Of a stretch of DNA of 64,000 nucleotides, positions 42,421-55,049 are shown in pieces. The translations under genes and the position numbers were made by a program. Below the pieces are notes generated by a model that had not been told where the DNA came from, did not search any database, and was given only the letters and a program-made list of their open reading frames with translations. Each line of letters starts with the position of its first letter. Within the stretch, counting starts at the first letter, position 1. The stretch spans positions 15,970,647-16,034,646 of the forward strand of contig NC_088879.1 of NCBI RefSeq assembly GCF_032884065.1, given 5' to 3'. This DNA is from Artemia franciscana (lineage: Eukaryota > Arthropoda > Branchiopoda > Anostraca > Artemiidae).

Positions 42421-43438
42421 GTAGAATGCTAAAACTATACATTATTGTTATTACTCAAAGATGTTGGCTTTTTTAGGCCCCAGTCCATCTGAAAAACTGG
42501 GGTTAATTCTCTGTCCAGTGTACTAGAGTAATTCAAGCAAATATTCATGATGGATGTCAAATATTCAAGAATCTTTGTTTTTACAAATTAGAAGATCAGG
42601 GGCAACAAATCAATACAGAAACACCCTTGCTATTAAACGATCTGAAATTACAAGCAAAATAAAAGATATCTTAAACATCTTGCTTGGGAAAGCAGATGAG
42701 TAGTAGGTAAGCCCTATTCTTGACAGAAAAGCCACACCTCTGTAAAAACGATTTAAAGTTACTGACAAGACAAAAACACGTAAGTATATGCAACATTCAG
42801 TTTCACTAAAATACTAATCAGCTGAAAATTGGCTTTTTCACTAAACACAGTGCTTTATTTGAAAGGTAATGTCTTTTATTAGCTTTCAAATGTTAAATGC
42901 AACAGCAGAGCCAAAAATCATTAGGTGTCTAAATTAGACATATAAAGTTTACATTGGACTTTATTCCAAGTTGTCTTATTGTGTGGAGCTATTGTAAAAA
43001 ATCAAAATCAAAATTTTAGGTTTTCATGCCTCCTCTATTTTAGACCTTCATCAATTGTTTATAAAGTAAAAATTATAGAGCTTGAGATGCAGATGATCCC
43101 AGGGGTGTCAAGTGAGGAGAGGGGTCCTCTTCCACTCTGATAGTGTTTTGTCAATGCAACTGAGGCATAAAATTTGTGCACAGGTCTTTATTTCAGTTGG
43201 TTAAAATGACTGGTCAATCGATTGAAACCAGTGCCCCCCCCCCCACCAGCCTTATTAGCTGGTAATGCCTATAGGCCAGTCAATTTTCTCTCTTTGGACC
43301 CAACAATTTCAATCTCAGTCAGTTGTTGTTTATGATAGTAACTCTGTTTTACTTGGAATTAAGTTGTACAAACCTATACAAGGGGAAAAACTTCCCTTTT
43401 TACAGTTGTTGCTGTAAAATGCTGATGAATATGCTTAC
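42421..43438. other. PRMT intron, part 2
   Basis: AT-rich intronic sequence with no recognised feature apart from a C-run at about 43,234. Confidence 0.5.
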
Positions 43439-43553
43439 CAGTTCCAGATCCAACATCCATTACTATTTTGTTTCTGAACAGTGAAGGGTTCCTCATTATT
43501 GCATCCTTGTATGCTTGAGTCCTAGGGTGATCTTTCAGCATTAAATGGTGAAC
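43439..43553 (-). CDS. PRMT: PRMT, first identified exon
   Basis: 115-nt exon, acceptor TTTGTTTCAG, donor ACTG|GTAAGC. It reads VHHLMLKDHPRTQAYKDAI and then FRNKIVMDVGSGT(G). This is the helix after the N-terminal 'YF.SY' motif (HLMLKD.PRT) plus the glycine-rich SAM loop DVGSGTG. It starts in phase 0, so an upstream exon must supply the start codon and the YFxSY segment; I could not find it between here and the window end on the minus strand. Confidence 0.9.
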
Positions 43554-44063
43554 CTGAAACAAATATGGTTATATCATTTGAAACTGCTAGCAAAAATTCT
43601 TTTCAGAGGCCTATTTGCCTGTATTGTTTTGTAACATCCCTTTTATTTCATTTTTGTAAGAGAACATAACAGAGATATTTTAATCCAAAACAATGGCATC
43701 CATTTATTTGAATAAACAAACAGTTACACTAAGATACAACATACAAAATTCTTTAATAAATTGTAATTATAACATTGAAAAAAGAAAATTGCTCCTAAAT
43801 CTAGGCATTACATTCAAAACATTTAGCATAGTTTCAACACTGCTTTCCACTAACCTTAATTATTACAATGATTTTCTCTTATGTTTTGACTAATAAGAAC
43901 ACCTGTTCAAAACACAGAAAAAAGAAAATACAAATGAGATGAAAGCCATTTAGAATATTTGATGGCAATGGGAGGGTCATAACTTATATCAGTAAATCTT
44001 GATTCACCTTATGACATTATAATAGGTTGTGTTGTTGTAGATACTATGAAAAATAAAACCCAC
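43554..44063. other. Intronic/upstream PRMT sequence
   Basis: AT-rich; a 66-codon ORF at 43,693 has no recognisable features. Nothing else seen. Confidence 0.4.
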
Positions 44064-44076
44064 AGTGCTTGAAAAA

Positions 44077-44379
44077 TCCCGCTTTCTGGGGCTATAATGA
44101 AAGAAAGGTTGAGATGGCTAGGCCACGTTCTACGGATGAAGGATGACAGATTACCGAAGATTGTCCTTTTTGGCCAACCGTCTGGGGCTACACGGAAAGC
44201 AGGTCGTCCTTGTCTGGGTTGGGAGGATGTCATAAATAAGGATTTAAAGGAAATGGGAACTTCCTGGGAGGGTGTAAAGAGGGAGGCTTTAAATAGATTA
44301 GGTTGGAGGAGGAGCGTGCGTAGCTGTGTTGGCCTCAGGCGGCTTGGTGCTGCAGTGAGTTATTAGTAGTAGTAGTAGT
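44077..44379 (+). mobile_element. Severely 5'-truncated RTE-like LINE with target-site duplication
   Basis: 303-bp insertion flanked by AGTGCTTGAAAAA at 44,064-44,076 and 44,380-44,392. Its frame 44,097-44,366 is open: RLRWLGHVLRMKDDRLPK, GQPSGATRKAGRPCLGWED, SWEGVKREALNRLGWRRS. It ends in a (TAG)n tail. The intact frame and perfect 13-bp duplication make it the youngest RTE copy in the window. Confidence 0.92.
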
Positions 44380-44392
44380 AGTGCTTGAAAAA

Positions 44393-46085
44393 GGGAAGAG
44401 TAGTACTTTGGACATATGCTGATTGTTACACTGACTATGAAAAGGAGAAATGATGTGTTTGTGATTCCTAGTTTTCCTCCCAGACATTCATCTGAAATGG
44501 AGAATGCTGCAGAAGCTGCACTTGTTGATTATTAAGAAATAAAAGTATTTCTCAGCCTGAAAGTAATGATTTTTACATGTACTATTTATAGTTTTTATCA
44601 TTATTGATTTTCTAAATACTACAGTCAGCCAATTTTTCTACAGAGTGCAACAGATTTTTATAGATTGCCACAATAAAGTACCTGGGTCCTAGCTGTAGTG
44701 TACCTTGGACACAAGTCCAAGGTACAATAGTTACTTGTATGCATTCATAGGATTCTATTAGATAACCTGTATATCCCTAATTCAGAGCAAATTGCAGCAT
44801 GCTAACTGTCTTAAATGTAAAAAAAAGAAAACACAGTAAGCCTACTTAGAAAAAATAATACATCCTTAATCAGGCCTTACCGAAATGCAATGCCAAGAAA
44901 ACAAACACAAAAAGGAAGGAAAAAAACTTAAATTGTGTATAACACGGTTTTATTACTGGTTAACATTAGAAACATTTCATTTTTTCTGCTCAACAATTAA
45001 TACATTGAATTTTAATTTGAATCTTAGATGAAATTCAAACATTTGGTGAGAACTATCAATCAGCAGTGGTTTTGGGCAAACAATTTCTAATCACATTTTT
45101 AATACAGAATATTATATGGATAAAAAGGGAGATTATTCATTTGATCTGTAAACATGGGGGATTTTGGTCTTCTGTAAGCGATCCTGTGGAAATCCTTGAA
45201 TGCACATACATCTGAACCCACCATTTGAAAAATGTGTCTTTATATGGTATGTAACTATTTCTTTGTTTACATAAATGTTTGTCAGGTTATTTACAAAAAA
45301 GAAATTATGTTTTATAGTCTGGGAAAAAAGGGCATCATGAATTAATCTGACCAGGATTATTTCTTTACTTTTTGTTTTCATTAAGTTCTACTAGTCTTAA
45401 AACTTCAATTAAGGTGTCTATATGAACCAAAACTCTCAAGCAAATTAACATACAGAAACTGAATTTATGAGCTAATAATCAGTACAACCAGGTCTTTGTT
45501 CCAAAATTTATTTTTCTCTTGGTCAATTCTACTTACCCAGCAAATTTTTTACCAATGGATAAACATTGTTTGGCCTATTTTAGGTTTTTAGAGATTACAA
45601 CCCATTTCCTTTCAACATATTTTGTTTCCTCTTTTGGTAGGTTTTGGTTTTGCTTAGTAAGTTGCTAGCTGATTGAAAATAAAATGAATTCGGGTCTAAT
45701 GTGGGTGGTGTTGGGTGATAACTTGATGAAACAATATATTGATATATTTACTATCAATAATCAACAATCAATAAATTGATTTTGACATTTCTGATCAGTT
45801 CTCTTGTTCAGATTAACTCTTGGCTTCACAAAAGTTGAATAAACAAAATTGTGATTAAAGCACATTTTGCACAATTTTTTTTTTACTCTGAATGATATAA
45901 AATCAAAAAATAAAAACAAACTTTGATTAAATAAATTAATATTATAGAAATCCAGATTTGACATTTCTCAAGCTCAGAATAACGAAAGATAACCTACTAA
46001 CTACTTTTGGCTATTCAAAATCAGCAAAATGTCAACATGTTCTCCTGAGAATTGGTTCTACCTTTCAGTGATTAAATAAAAGAGA
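44393..46085. other. AT-rich stretch, no gene recognised
   Basis: Short ORFs at 45,133 and 45,761 (minus) show no domain. Probably intronic or 5' flank of the PRMT gene. Confidence 0.4.
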
Positions 46086-46089
46086 ATTT

Positions 46090-46375
46090 CTTTTTTAATG
46101 AAAGTAATGATCAGCATTAAAACTTGAAAAAAAAAAGAAATCATTGCATATATGAGAGGGATACCCCTCATATACTTTTTTGAGCTTTTAAAAAGCCTCT
46201 TATTCTAATTAGACAACCCTTGTGTTTCAGGAGTTATTCTTAAAGAATCTGGACAATAAGTCAAACACTAGCATATAGAGCAAAGCATTGAGGAGGAGGT
46301 ATCTCCCCTCATATGCAGTATGGTTTCTTTTTGCTTTAAGTTTCAGTATTGCTCCCTAGTTCTAGTTGAAAAAAA
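46090..46375. mobile_element. Foldback MITE, diverged
   Basis: Left 'GAAAGTAATGATCAGCATTA' and right 'TCAGTATTGCTCCCTAGTTC' are degenerate inverse copies, with GAGGGATACCCCTCATATAC near the left arm and TATCTCCCCTCATATGC near the right. Same family as 32,986-33,230. Confidence 0.6.
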
Positions 46376-47587
46376 AATTATTCAATTTATGATCACTTTC
46401 CAATAATGCTGTGGAGGCTACCTCTCTCCTTTTTGGTAAATCCCCCCCCCTCCAAGAAAGGTTCTTCAGGGACAATTCAGCTGGGATATCCCCATATAAT
46501 TTAACTTCTAATCTTTTTTCAAATGATATGGAAAATATTTTCTAGAAATTCTGTCCTCCCAATGGAAAGTTTTTCCATTAAGAATTTCACCCACAGAAAA
46601 TTCCTCTATGGAGAATTTCTCCTGCAGAATATCCCTGCCTCCAAGAAAAAAATACCCTAGATAATTTTAACTTTTTGAAAAATTTCCCATGGCAGTTTCC
46701 CCAGAACATGTGTAGATTTTAAATTGAATCACGAAAGAGAAAGTAAGATAAATTTTGTAGAAAAGTTCTGGAAAATTTTTCCCTAAAAAATTTCCCTATG
46801 TAAGCTCATCCCCAGAGACTCCACTGTTCAGGGAAAAATCTTCCAGTGGAAAATAGCCCATCCAAAAAATGTGTGTTATCTTCCAAATACAGAATAGTAC
46901 ATGTAAGCAATAGGCAAAATTGATAATGTAACAGTCCTTCTCCTATGTAATGTGGAGGGTCAAGACACTTTAACCCAAACATTTCTAGTCAACCCTCACT
47001 AAACATATTTTTTATTTGAGAACAAGCTATGACAACTGTGTATCAGCATGCATGAGTCAATGGATTAAATGCATCATTATTTTTCTTCTTGGCTATTTCC
47101 AAAACAATTTTCTATGTTGGATCTTTTCTGCAGGATGATCACCAGTAAATAGCAGAAAATAGTCAGAACTTTTCAAATATATTTTTGGTATCAATATTTA
47201 TATTTTGATATTTAAAATTAATATTTGCTCTAATATATCAATATTGATATCAAATATTGTTGAAAACTAAATGAGCATAAAAAAACTTAATACAAGATTT
47301 TCCCCCCATAAATTTTGACATGACTGAGGCCCCTTTCCTATTGTCTTCAATTCCTGAAAGGTTCAGACAATCTAAGAAAACAGACTTGTTATTAATTTAA
47401 AAAAAAAAAAAAATTGAAAGAATTTTTCCAAGAAATGTGAAGAGCCATATTAAAAACTTAGCCACACAGAAATGAAGTTCTATAAAAATTCAAACTTAAA
47501 ACAACCTAAAATTACTATCAATGAATAAATGAACCCAAAATGAAAAGAAATTCAAACAAATAATCACATCAAACATAAATATAACAG
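46376..47587. other. Repeat-like stretch with GGAAAATTTCCC-type motifs
   Basis: 46,480-46,860 is full of short variants of 'GGAAAATTTCCCC' and 'CTATGGAGAATTTCTCC', typical of an old interspersed repeat. The rest is AT-rich. No gene. Confidence 0.45.
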
Positions 47588-48963
47588 TTCAAAATAGGGA
47601 TGAAACCTTTTAATTGACATTGAACAGATATAAAAATTTTTAACTGGATATTTTGAGCATATATATAGTGTTCATCATCAGCAGTAAAACTAAAAGACAT
47701 CAATAAAACCAAACAAAATTTATACCTAATAAACTAATTACATAAAGTTTATTGCTCTTATTTTTTTCAATGTAACAGCGGAAGCAAATTTCTTTGACCT
47801 TTTTGTTTCTGGTTCATTAGATTTATCTGACATAGGTCATAGCTCTTAGGTGAGGTGATATTTACTTTATTTGACCTCAGTGAATTCAATCCAAATTCAT
47901 CTGTACCTCTGTTTATGGAATTATTCTTGAATAAATTTTTTTAAATTTCAATTGCTTCCCTGAAAATTTGCTTTAAACCTTGGTCCCTAGAAATCAAAAA
48001 AACATTTTCAAACAAAATAAAATGATTTGGATAATTATAAATATGTTCCAAAAGAGCTTACGTGAAAACTTCAGGTTTGGTATTTTGTTTTAGAGACAAT
48101 GAAATAGAATTATGATGTTGTAGCAATCTCATTTTTAAATTCTGGTTAGTGTGTCCCACATAAGAGCTTCCACAAGTACATGGGATTTCATAAACCCTAT
48201 TTTGTTGCTCTACAAAAGTTTGATCCTTTCCAGAATAAAAAAAAACTAGCCAAAGTATTACTGCATCTTAAAGCTAACTTTAAACCATTATTTTGTAAAA
48301 TTCTTTTAAGTTTTTCACTCAACCCTGGAACATGTGGTAGAGAACAAAATACATCTTTCTTTTCTGTTGTTTCCAGAATATTGTAAGAAAATTCTAGAAA
48401 TCATTTTCTTCTTTTTGAAAAAATCTGGTCAATTAACCAACCCAGATACTGGTTACTTATTAAAATTTCTTTTAACAATAGTAATTTCTCCTCAATGAAT
48501 TTTGGAGAGCAAATTTTAAAAATACAGTCAGTTAAGGATATGATTAAACCAATATTTACTTGGCAAGCATGACTGGAGAAAAACAACAAAAATCTATTAT
48601 TGTTAGTAGGTTTTCTGTAAATATTAAAATCCAGACTATTTTCATTTTTTAAAAGAAGAACATCCAGAAAAGGAAGTTTCTTATCCTTTTCTAATTCTAC
48701 TGTAAATTTTAAATCACCTCCCCAAAAATTAAGATGTTCTAACAAACCTTTTATATTTATGGGGAGGAGGAATTAAAATAAGAGCAATAAACTATATGTA
48801 ATTAGTTTATTATGTACAAATTTTGGTTGTTTTTATTGATGTCTTTTAGTTTTACTGCTGATGATGAACACTGTAGGCTATATGTGTTCAAAATATCCAG
48901 TTAAAAATTTTTATATCTGTTCACTGTCCATTAAAAGGTTTCATCCCTATTTTGAACTGTTAT
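47588..48963 (-). mobile_element. Penelope-like retroelement remnant with terminal inverted repeats
   Basis: Minus strand: 48,745-48,401 encodes KLPFLDVLLLKNENSLDFN, YRKPTNNNRF and ICSPKFIEEKLLLLKE, the late RT region of Penelope-like elements. Further on, YEIPCTCGSSYVGHTNQNL is the GIY-YIG endonuclease typical of that family. About 175 bp at each end (47,588-47,760 and 48,790-48,963) are inverse copies (GATGAAACCTTTTAATTGA / TTAAAAGGTTTCATC). Only a fraction of a full element is present; it is broken and old. Confidence 0.85.
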
Positions 48964-51190
48964 ACTTTCATCATGGAAAGGCAGTGTGGTCTTTGAAGTT
49001 ATCTACATCAAATGTAAAGATAACACATAGGCCCAGTGATAAATACATAAATCTAAAACAAGCAGAAATTAAAATGAATAATCAATTTAAGAAAACAAAA
49101 CAGAAATGAACAGAAATGGGAGTAAACCTTTTAAATGATATTATACAATTTAAATTCTATTGAAAAATATACGTAGGCCTAGGCTACTTTGAGCAGTGTA
49201 GTTATCTTACAGTAATCGATTGGACAAGTCAAAGAACCTATTCACAAGGAAAACAAAATATCAACAGACGCAAAATAGCAGAGAAATATATTAGGCTAAT
49301 TAATGCTATAAATAGCCTAGAACTGCCTGGGAAGGTGGAGTGAATTTGCAAGTGAAGCGATTTTTATATTTAGAAGAGGCATAAAAAAGGCATCAAATAG
49401 CGTGAACTTTGTCTCTAAGTCAGTAATAGTGCCATGTGTATATTTGCCTACCATAGGGCTGTGTTCATCTTCTGAGAGGTTAGTTTTATTTCCCTAACCC
49501 AGCTAGACTTATTCAAAGATGGGCAGAGAAAAACATCATTACTTAAAATGACTATTTATGCTAGCCAAATGTACCTCCAAGTCATTGTATGCCTCAAAAT
49601 ATTTATCGTCGTTCATTGACATGTTCAAGCCCCACCTTGATAGGGAATGGCTCTGCCAGGAGTTCCTTTACAATTGGGAAGCTGCAGAGTCCTCCACAAG
49701 AGTCTAATCTAACAGCCACAATCTACATCAAACGAATTCTTTTTTTTCTCATGGAGCATCACAAGGATGGATAATCCTTATATCGCTCCAAGCTGCGATT
49801 TAAGTAATTGTGTGCTAATTTTAAACTTTTTTGCGTTAAATGTGACGCTGCCGAAAGACATTTCCTGGCGAACAAATTGTGACTTATTTAATAGCTCAAG
49901 AGACGTCAACAATGGCGAAAATATATTTATTTACCAACAATAATTATCGCAAGAGGAAACATTTTAATTATTGTTGGAAACACGCAGAAGTATTTTCGAA
50001 TCACTTGTGCATTGTCTTACTATCTTCAATTAGACTCTTATTTAATCCTAAAATTTTCACTGTATATGCACTTTTCCACTGTTTGATCAAATTCTGAAAG
50101 TTCCACTTAAATATAAAAATTTCATCTGTGCCATTTGGAGGGAAAAGGGGTGTGTAATCTAAAAAAGTACCTTTTATTTCAGGCTATGGACAAAATTAAT
50201 TTTAACTATATTTATGGTAAATTAACTTTTTTTTCATCTGTTTGGACCAAAAGCACAAAAAATACTGAATCGAAGAAAAATAGAAGTTAAATCCGAAATT
50301 TCAATCCAATTTTTATACCAAACCTAAGACCAGGTGGAGCAGGTCCAAAATCCAGTAGCACAATTTATAAATTCTGCAAAGGAAATCTCATAGTGATATG
50401 TTTAGTTATTAAATATAGTTAAATTCCAATCAAAATCTAAAATCCTTCCAAAAGTTTGAATAAAAAGTTGAAGATCTTGTTGAATTTCACGTGAGATCCG
50501 AATCTTATTCCTTTCTTCTTTCCAAAATCCAAGTGAATTGCCTAAAAAGTATATAATAACGTACATTCATTAACGTTCGTTAACAAATTCAAACTAAGAA
50601 AGGCGAATCCGTTTCTAACCTAAAATAAGCTATTCATTCACCAAATTAACCACTTTTGCAAAGGTATAACGTATTTTGTTTTTTATCCCTTTTTTTGCCG
50701 TTGCAATGTTTCAGGAAAATCCATTCAACTCACGGGTTCTCAGAAATATTTTTTACTAAAAATTTTTGATCGAAGATAATTTTGTCGTCTACATTTAAAA
50801 AAAAAAATAACGACTGAAAGCAATATGCCCACAGTTTTCAGCATGCAAAATTCAAAACAAATCAAAACTACTATTGCTTTTTCAATAATAACATATATCC
50901 GAACAGTTCAACTTTTTGGTTTATACGTGAAGTTGCGAGGTCGTTTCATGAAAGGAGAATATTTTTAAGGAAATGACACTTTGTAAACATCAAAATTACA
51001 AATATTTTGCCACTTGACGCAGCACACAGGCATCTGGAAGACTGAGACTGGTAATATTTAATCCCGAGACTAAAATTAAAAAAATAAACGAAAATTTTCC
51101 AATGAAATACGCTGGAAACTAGAGCAAAAGGACGAAATGACAGAGGCAGTGTATTTTTCATATTGTATTCTTCGTAAATTTTTACGAAGT
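48964..51190. other. AT-rich stretch, no gene recognised
   Basis: 49,590-49,740 (TTGACATGTTCAAGCCCCAC) is compositionally unlike its surroundings and may be a repeat. A minus-strand open stretch at about 50,400-50,545 follows an acceptor-like TATACTTTTTAG and reads SLGFWKEERNKIRISREIQQ. It is a possible but unrecognised exon. Confidence 0.35.
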
Positions 51191-51480
51191 TACTTAGCAC
51201 ACTAGTCTACTTACCACACTGAAATCAACAAATTAATGCAAAAACACAATGTTAAATATAGAAAGACTGGCGGCGCGACAGCGCGCCTGATAGTAATGGC
51301 TGCACGCCAGCATTCCGCCAAAATATTTACTCATGCCAGTGTGGCTGTCAACGGTGGCCCACCACAAATAAATCGAAATGAAGTCGGGATCTATTTCCAC
51401 CATGCTACATCCTTGAAATGTCCCACTCAAATTTGACTAATAAGTCAGGCAAAGAAAAAGAAGTCAAGTATGTGTCTTTT
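51191..51480. promoter_or_regulatory. Possible CpG-containing promoter / first exon (weak)
   Basis: The only clearly CpG-bearing non-repeat stretch in this area (GGCGGCGCGACAGCGCGCC near 51,270). On the minus strand a consensus donor, GTGTG|GTAAGTAG, follows at about 51,206-51,216. It might be a non-coding first exon for a minus-strand gene such as PRMT. ORFs on both strands (65 and 66 codons) show no domain. Confidence 0.2.
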
Positions 51481-52035
51481 TCACCCACAATGTTGATCAA
51501 CAGATCTTTCTTGGTCGCTAGAACATGAGTGCTGATCAGCAAGATCTTGCTAAAACAGATTGTTGATCAACAATGTCACCAGAAAAGGACTAAAGGGATA
51601 TTCACGACAAGCCGTCCCTTGGCGGTAAAAAAGTGCCAGCCGCGAAAATGCTAAGGAAAAGGCACTTTCACAATGAGATTTTGTTAATACTAAGATTTAG
51701 GTATTGGCTTTCTAAAGACCATTGATCTTTATGCATCCTGCCGGTGGTTTTTTCTTCCACATCGAAAACCTTAGGCCACTTAGCAAAGAGTGGCGTGTGG
51801 TACTTCGTAACAAAGATGCAGCTAAGTATTCTGCTGATGTATATAATAGTTGCACAGACACCTATGCTAAACTGAAGATCTCCGTGTGTTGTGGAATTTT
51901 TAGATAAGTTCTTGACGAGGTCTCACTCAAAGATTGGCGTTTCATGACTTAGTACAGCAAGAAAATGGAGAAAGTCTGATAAAATCACTGATAAAACTTT
52001 CTTTTTTTCAAATTAAGGATAATTCACAGGTGGCA
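51481..52035. other. No gene recognised
   Basis: Mixed-composition sequence. The 61-codon ORF at 51,722 (FHIENLRPLSKEWR) has no family I recognise. Confidence 0.35.
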
Positions 52036-52039
52036 ATGA

Positions 52040-52560
52040 ACACTATAATCCTGGACTGCGACGCAGCACCAAGCCACCTGAGGCTAACACAGCTATGTAC
52101 GCTCCTCCTCCACGCCAATCTATTGAAAGCCATCCTCTTTTATCCTCCCAGGAAGTTTCTATTTCCCTTGAATCTTTCCTTACGACATCCCCCCACCCCA
52201 GCCGGAGAAGACCTACTTTTTGTTTGGCCCAAGAAAGTTGGCCAAAAAGTACAATCTAGCATCTTTCAGCCACAGAAAGTGTCCTATTCATCTCAAGCTT
52301 CCTCTCATTATAGCCCTAGAAAGCGGGATTGAACCACACTTTTCGTACAGCCTGTTGTTTGAGATACGCTCAGTCAGCCCTGTACCTAAAACAATCCGGA
52401 GGCCATTTGCCTGGAAAGTATCTATCAAATCTTTCTTCGTTTTTAGAGCCCCCCTACTTCAGAACCATGCTTGATCTAGGTGCACTTCATTTTCTAAGTA
52501 CGCTTCCATCGTCTCTACAAGTTTTTTTCGAGGACAGGCCCATGTAGGTACTCTTCTTCT
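52040..52560 (-). mobile_element. RTE-like LINE 3' fragment, decayed
   Basis: Minus strand reads LRIVLGTGLTERISNNRLYE, KCGSIPLSRAIM and a degraded HVLRMKD region, ending near 'GGCTTGGTGCTGCG' at about 52,065. Several frame breaks. Plus-strand ORFs over it are shadows. Confidence 0.75.
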
Positions 52561-53215
52561 TTGCGTAGTTCTTCTCGCAGATTTACTTTATCGAAACGAT
52601 CGTCAACAGCAGATAAGAGGCCTTTCGTTTATCAATCCATTCTACTAGTGAACTACATCCCTGCTGATATCCCTCTATATCTCTCCACAAAGGCAGTTTC
52701 TCGGCGGGTCTTTCAACAGCTTTAGTCCAGTTAATTTTCTCCCTTTTTTGTTTATTCCCCTTTTTTCTGGAATTACATCCCAACTGATATATTTCTCTCC
52801 TCTTCTTTTAAATTTGTTTTCAGGAACCTTCCTTACTGTTAAAGTCCAAGTCTTTCTTCTTCTTTTTATTTCATGTTGTTTTTTCTTGTTTCGCCAACTT
52901 TTTTCTGTTTCCTGTTTTTTCTTCTTTTTGTTTGGCAAACTTGGTCTTTCTTGTTTTCTGCACTTTCTTGTTTTTTTTTATCGCTATTATTTTTACGTTT
53001 TTTATTATTATAATATTTTTTTACTGTATTCTAGAGTACATTCTTCTTTATCTTTATTTCATATTTATTGTGTGATTTCACGTATTGTTTATGGTTCTCC
53101 AATGTTTATTATTGTATTCCGTGGCCCAAAACGAACCAATTACCCTGGGCCAAATAACCGTTTCACGTTCACAATAGTGTTTTAGTATGAATAAAATGAT
53201 TGATTGATTGATTGA
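52561..53215 (+). mobile_element. 3' end of a CR1/L2-like LINE with (TGAT)n tail
   Basis: Ends in 'AATAAAATGATTGATTGATT' at about 53,190-53,213, the microsatellite tail typical of L2/CR1-type elements. Before it, pyrimidine-rich 3' non-coding sequence. The 145-codon F/L-rich ORF at 52,748 is low complexity. Confidence 0.55.
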
Positions 53216-53369
53216 CCAATGTCATCACCCGTAGCTTCCAATATTCTAATCTTGGTTCGCAGACTTATCTTCCTATTCTTCCAAACTTTTTTACACTATG
53301 GAAAAGCACTTTGGGCATTGGCTATTCTACTTTTAACATATTCAGTGCACCCACCGTCTTTGCTAATAA

Positions 53370-53630
53370 TTAATTAAAAAAAGCCTTTTCCACAAAATAA
53401 GCTTTTCAAAGAAAAGAGAAGAGCTCCACTTAACCAGCAACGAGCCAAAATAAAGACAAACAATCTTCCAAGTGTAACACTACCACAAATCACCATCAAT
53501 AAACAAATAAACGAAACCCAAGAGCGAACATAAATTACAATAAATACCCAAGACAAAATCAAAATGAGTGGAAATTAAATGAGTAGGGTTGACAACCCCC
53601 ATGCCTTCTCAAAACAAGAGCGCGGGGGGA
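53370..53630 (-). repeat. Single arm of foldback family R
   Basis: From 'AAGCCTTTTCCACAAAATAA' to 'CAACCCCCATGCCTTCTC'; matches 59,985-60,220 in the same orientation. Its partner arm is not adjacent. Confidence 0.65.
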
Positions 53631-54239
53631 GGGGATCATGGGTCGGATATGGCTGGTTGCCGTCCAATCACTTTTGAATATTAAAATGGAGCTAGAAATT
53701 TTAATTTCCAATCAGACTAGCCTCCTCTAGCGGTTGCATTACCACCCCTTCGATAAAACCTTATTTACCCCCCAGGGTATAGCCTTAAGCCCTTTCCACC
53801 AGGCACTGGAAGGATTTGTGAGCCCCACAGTCCTTGTTATATAATCTTTGGGCTACTTTGAACAAAATTCTTATCCCAAAATTTCTATCAGGTGCATTTG
53901 GAAGACATGGGGAGGGGTGGGGGCTAGTTAACCTCCGATTACTTTTTAACTCTCCAATTTCCATTCAAATGAGCCCCCTCCAAAGTTTATACGACCAATG
54001 CTTCCATATAAACCTTATATGTTTGTAATAGGCAGCTAATATAGCTTGCAGTCTTTGTCCTGAGTGATGTGTGAGGGTGTCACCCACAAAGCTATTATTA
54101 TTGGACATTAAAATATGCTGAAAAAATCTCTATTTCAAATTGGACGTGTTTAGGGAAACAAATGAAGGCGTTGGGGGGAGGGGGAAGGCTGGTAGCCACC
54201 AATCACTTTTGACTCTAAAAGGGCTCTAGAGATTTCAAT
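53631..54239. repeat. Interspersed repeat with internal near-repeats
   Basis: Three related passages (near 53,655, 53,930 and 54,190), each with a G-rich block, 'CCAATCACTTTTGA'-like sequence and 'ATTTCCAATC' blocks, suggest one repeat family in tandem. No coding sequence. Confidence 0.5.
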
Positions 54240-54780
54240 TTCTAATCGAATGAGCTCCTTTGAAAGAATTTACGACAACTCTTTCTCCACGATGAGCCTT
54301 GGTCGGTAAAAAACACAAAATAATACATCGCTCTTTCCTTCGGCAGGGCTATTGCGCTGGCTATGATACTACCAAGGTAAGTGAAGCTGTCCACTTGATC
54401 AATCTTCTCATTACCAAACATCAGATTTTCATCTCCGTTTATTCCTAGCCTTAGTGACTTAGTTTTGCTAACACCAATGTTCAAACCTATTCTTGCACCC
54501 TGAACTCGCGAAACCTCTAAAAGTTAATTCATTTTGCTTACACTTTCTTCTGGGGTGCTTAATGCCCAGGAGAGTTTGATCCCTTCTTCTCCCATTGCCT
54601 TCGCTGTGCTCCTAAGAACAAAGTCCATCTAAATAATCCATATAAATGGGGATAGAACGCAGCCCTGCTTAACTCCTGATTTAATACGAAACCAGCAACT
54701 AACCTGATTTCCTACTTTAACTGCAGCAATCTTAATACTTGCCAATGAGGAGTTTTTACTGACATGAGGACGGGCGGGTT
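54240..54780 (-). mobile_element. RTE-like LINE fragment (RT C-terminal part)
   Basis: Minus frame 54,484-54,242 reads NIGVSKTKSLRLGINGDENL and GNEKIDQVDSFTYLGSIIA. Upstream, near 54,600-54,680, is sequence for the conserved 'WIILMDFVLRSTAKAMGEE' region. Truncated at both ends. Confidence 0.8.
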
Positions 54781-55049
54781 TCTATGATCTGTAAAAAAAA
54801 AAAGTATTCACTGTTAAAGACAAACCCCATAATCTTGCACGACTAACAAGACATTTGTCTCACTTTCATTTTGTCATGACATTTATCTGTACTTTTTACT
54901 CATTATTTCCTTCTTTGAACAGAGGACGGTTGAGCAGACATCTCAACCATAATATTTTCTTACTATTTTTCTTCTTTTCATTAGCTGGAATCATCCTCGT
55001 TTTTTTCTTCGTTATAATTTTTTTTATTCCGTCATGCTTAGACAGTGTG

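Noticed and set aside
50400-50545. Minus-strand open stretch after an acceptor-like site (SLGFWKEERNKIRISREIQQ), considered as the missing PRMT 5' exon
   Set aside because: No PRMT N-terminal motif (YFxSY), no start codon and no donor in phase 0; kept only as a weak possibility.
51233-51436. Overlapping 65/66-codon ORFs on both strands
   Set aside because: They reflect a CpG-bearing stretch with few stops on either strand; neither matches a family I know.
52748-53185. 145-codon F/L/Y-rich ORF
   Set aside because: Pyrimidine-rich 3' non-coding part of a LINE with a (TGAT)n tail, no domain.
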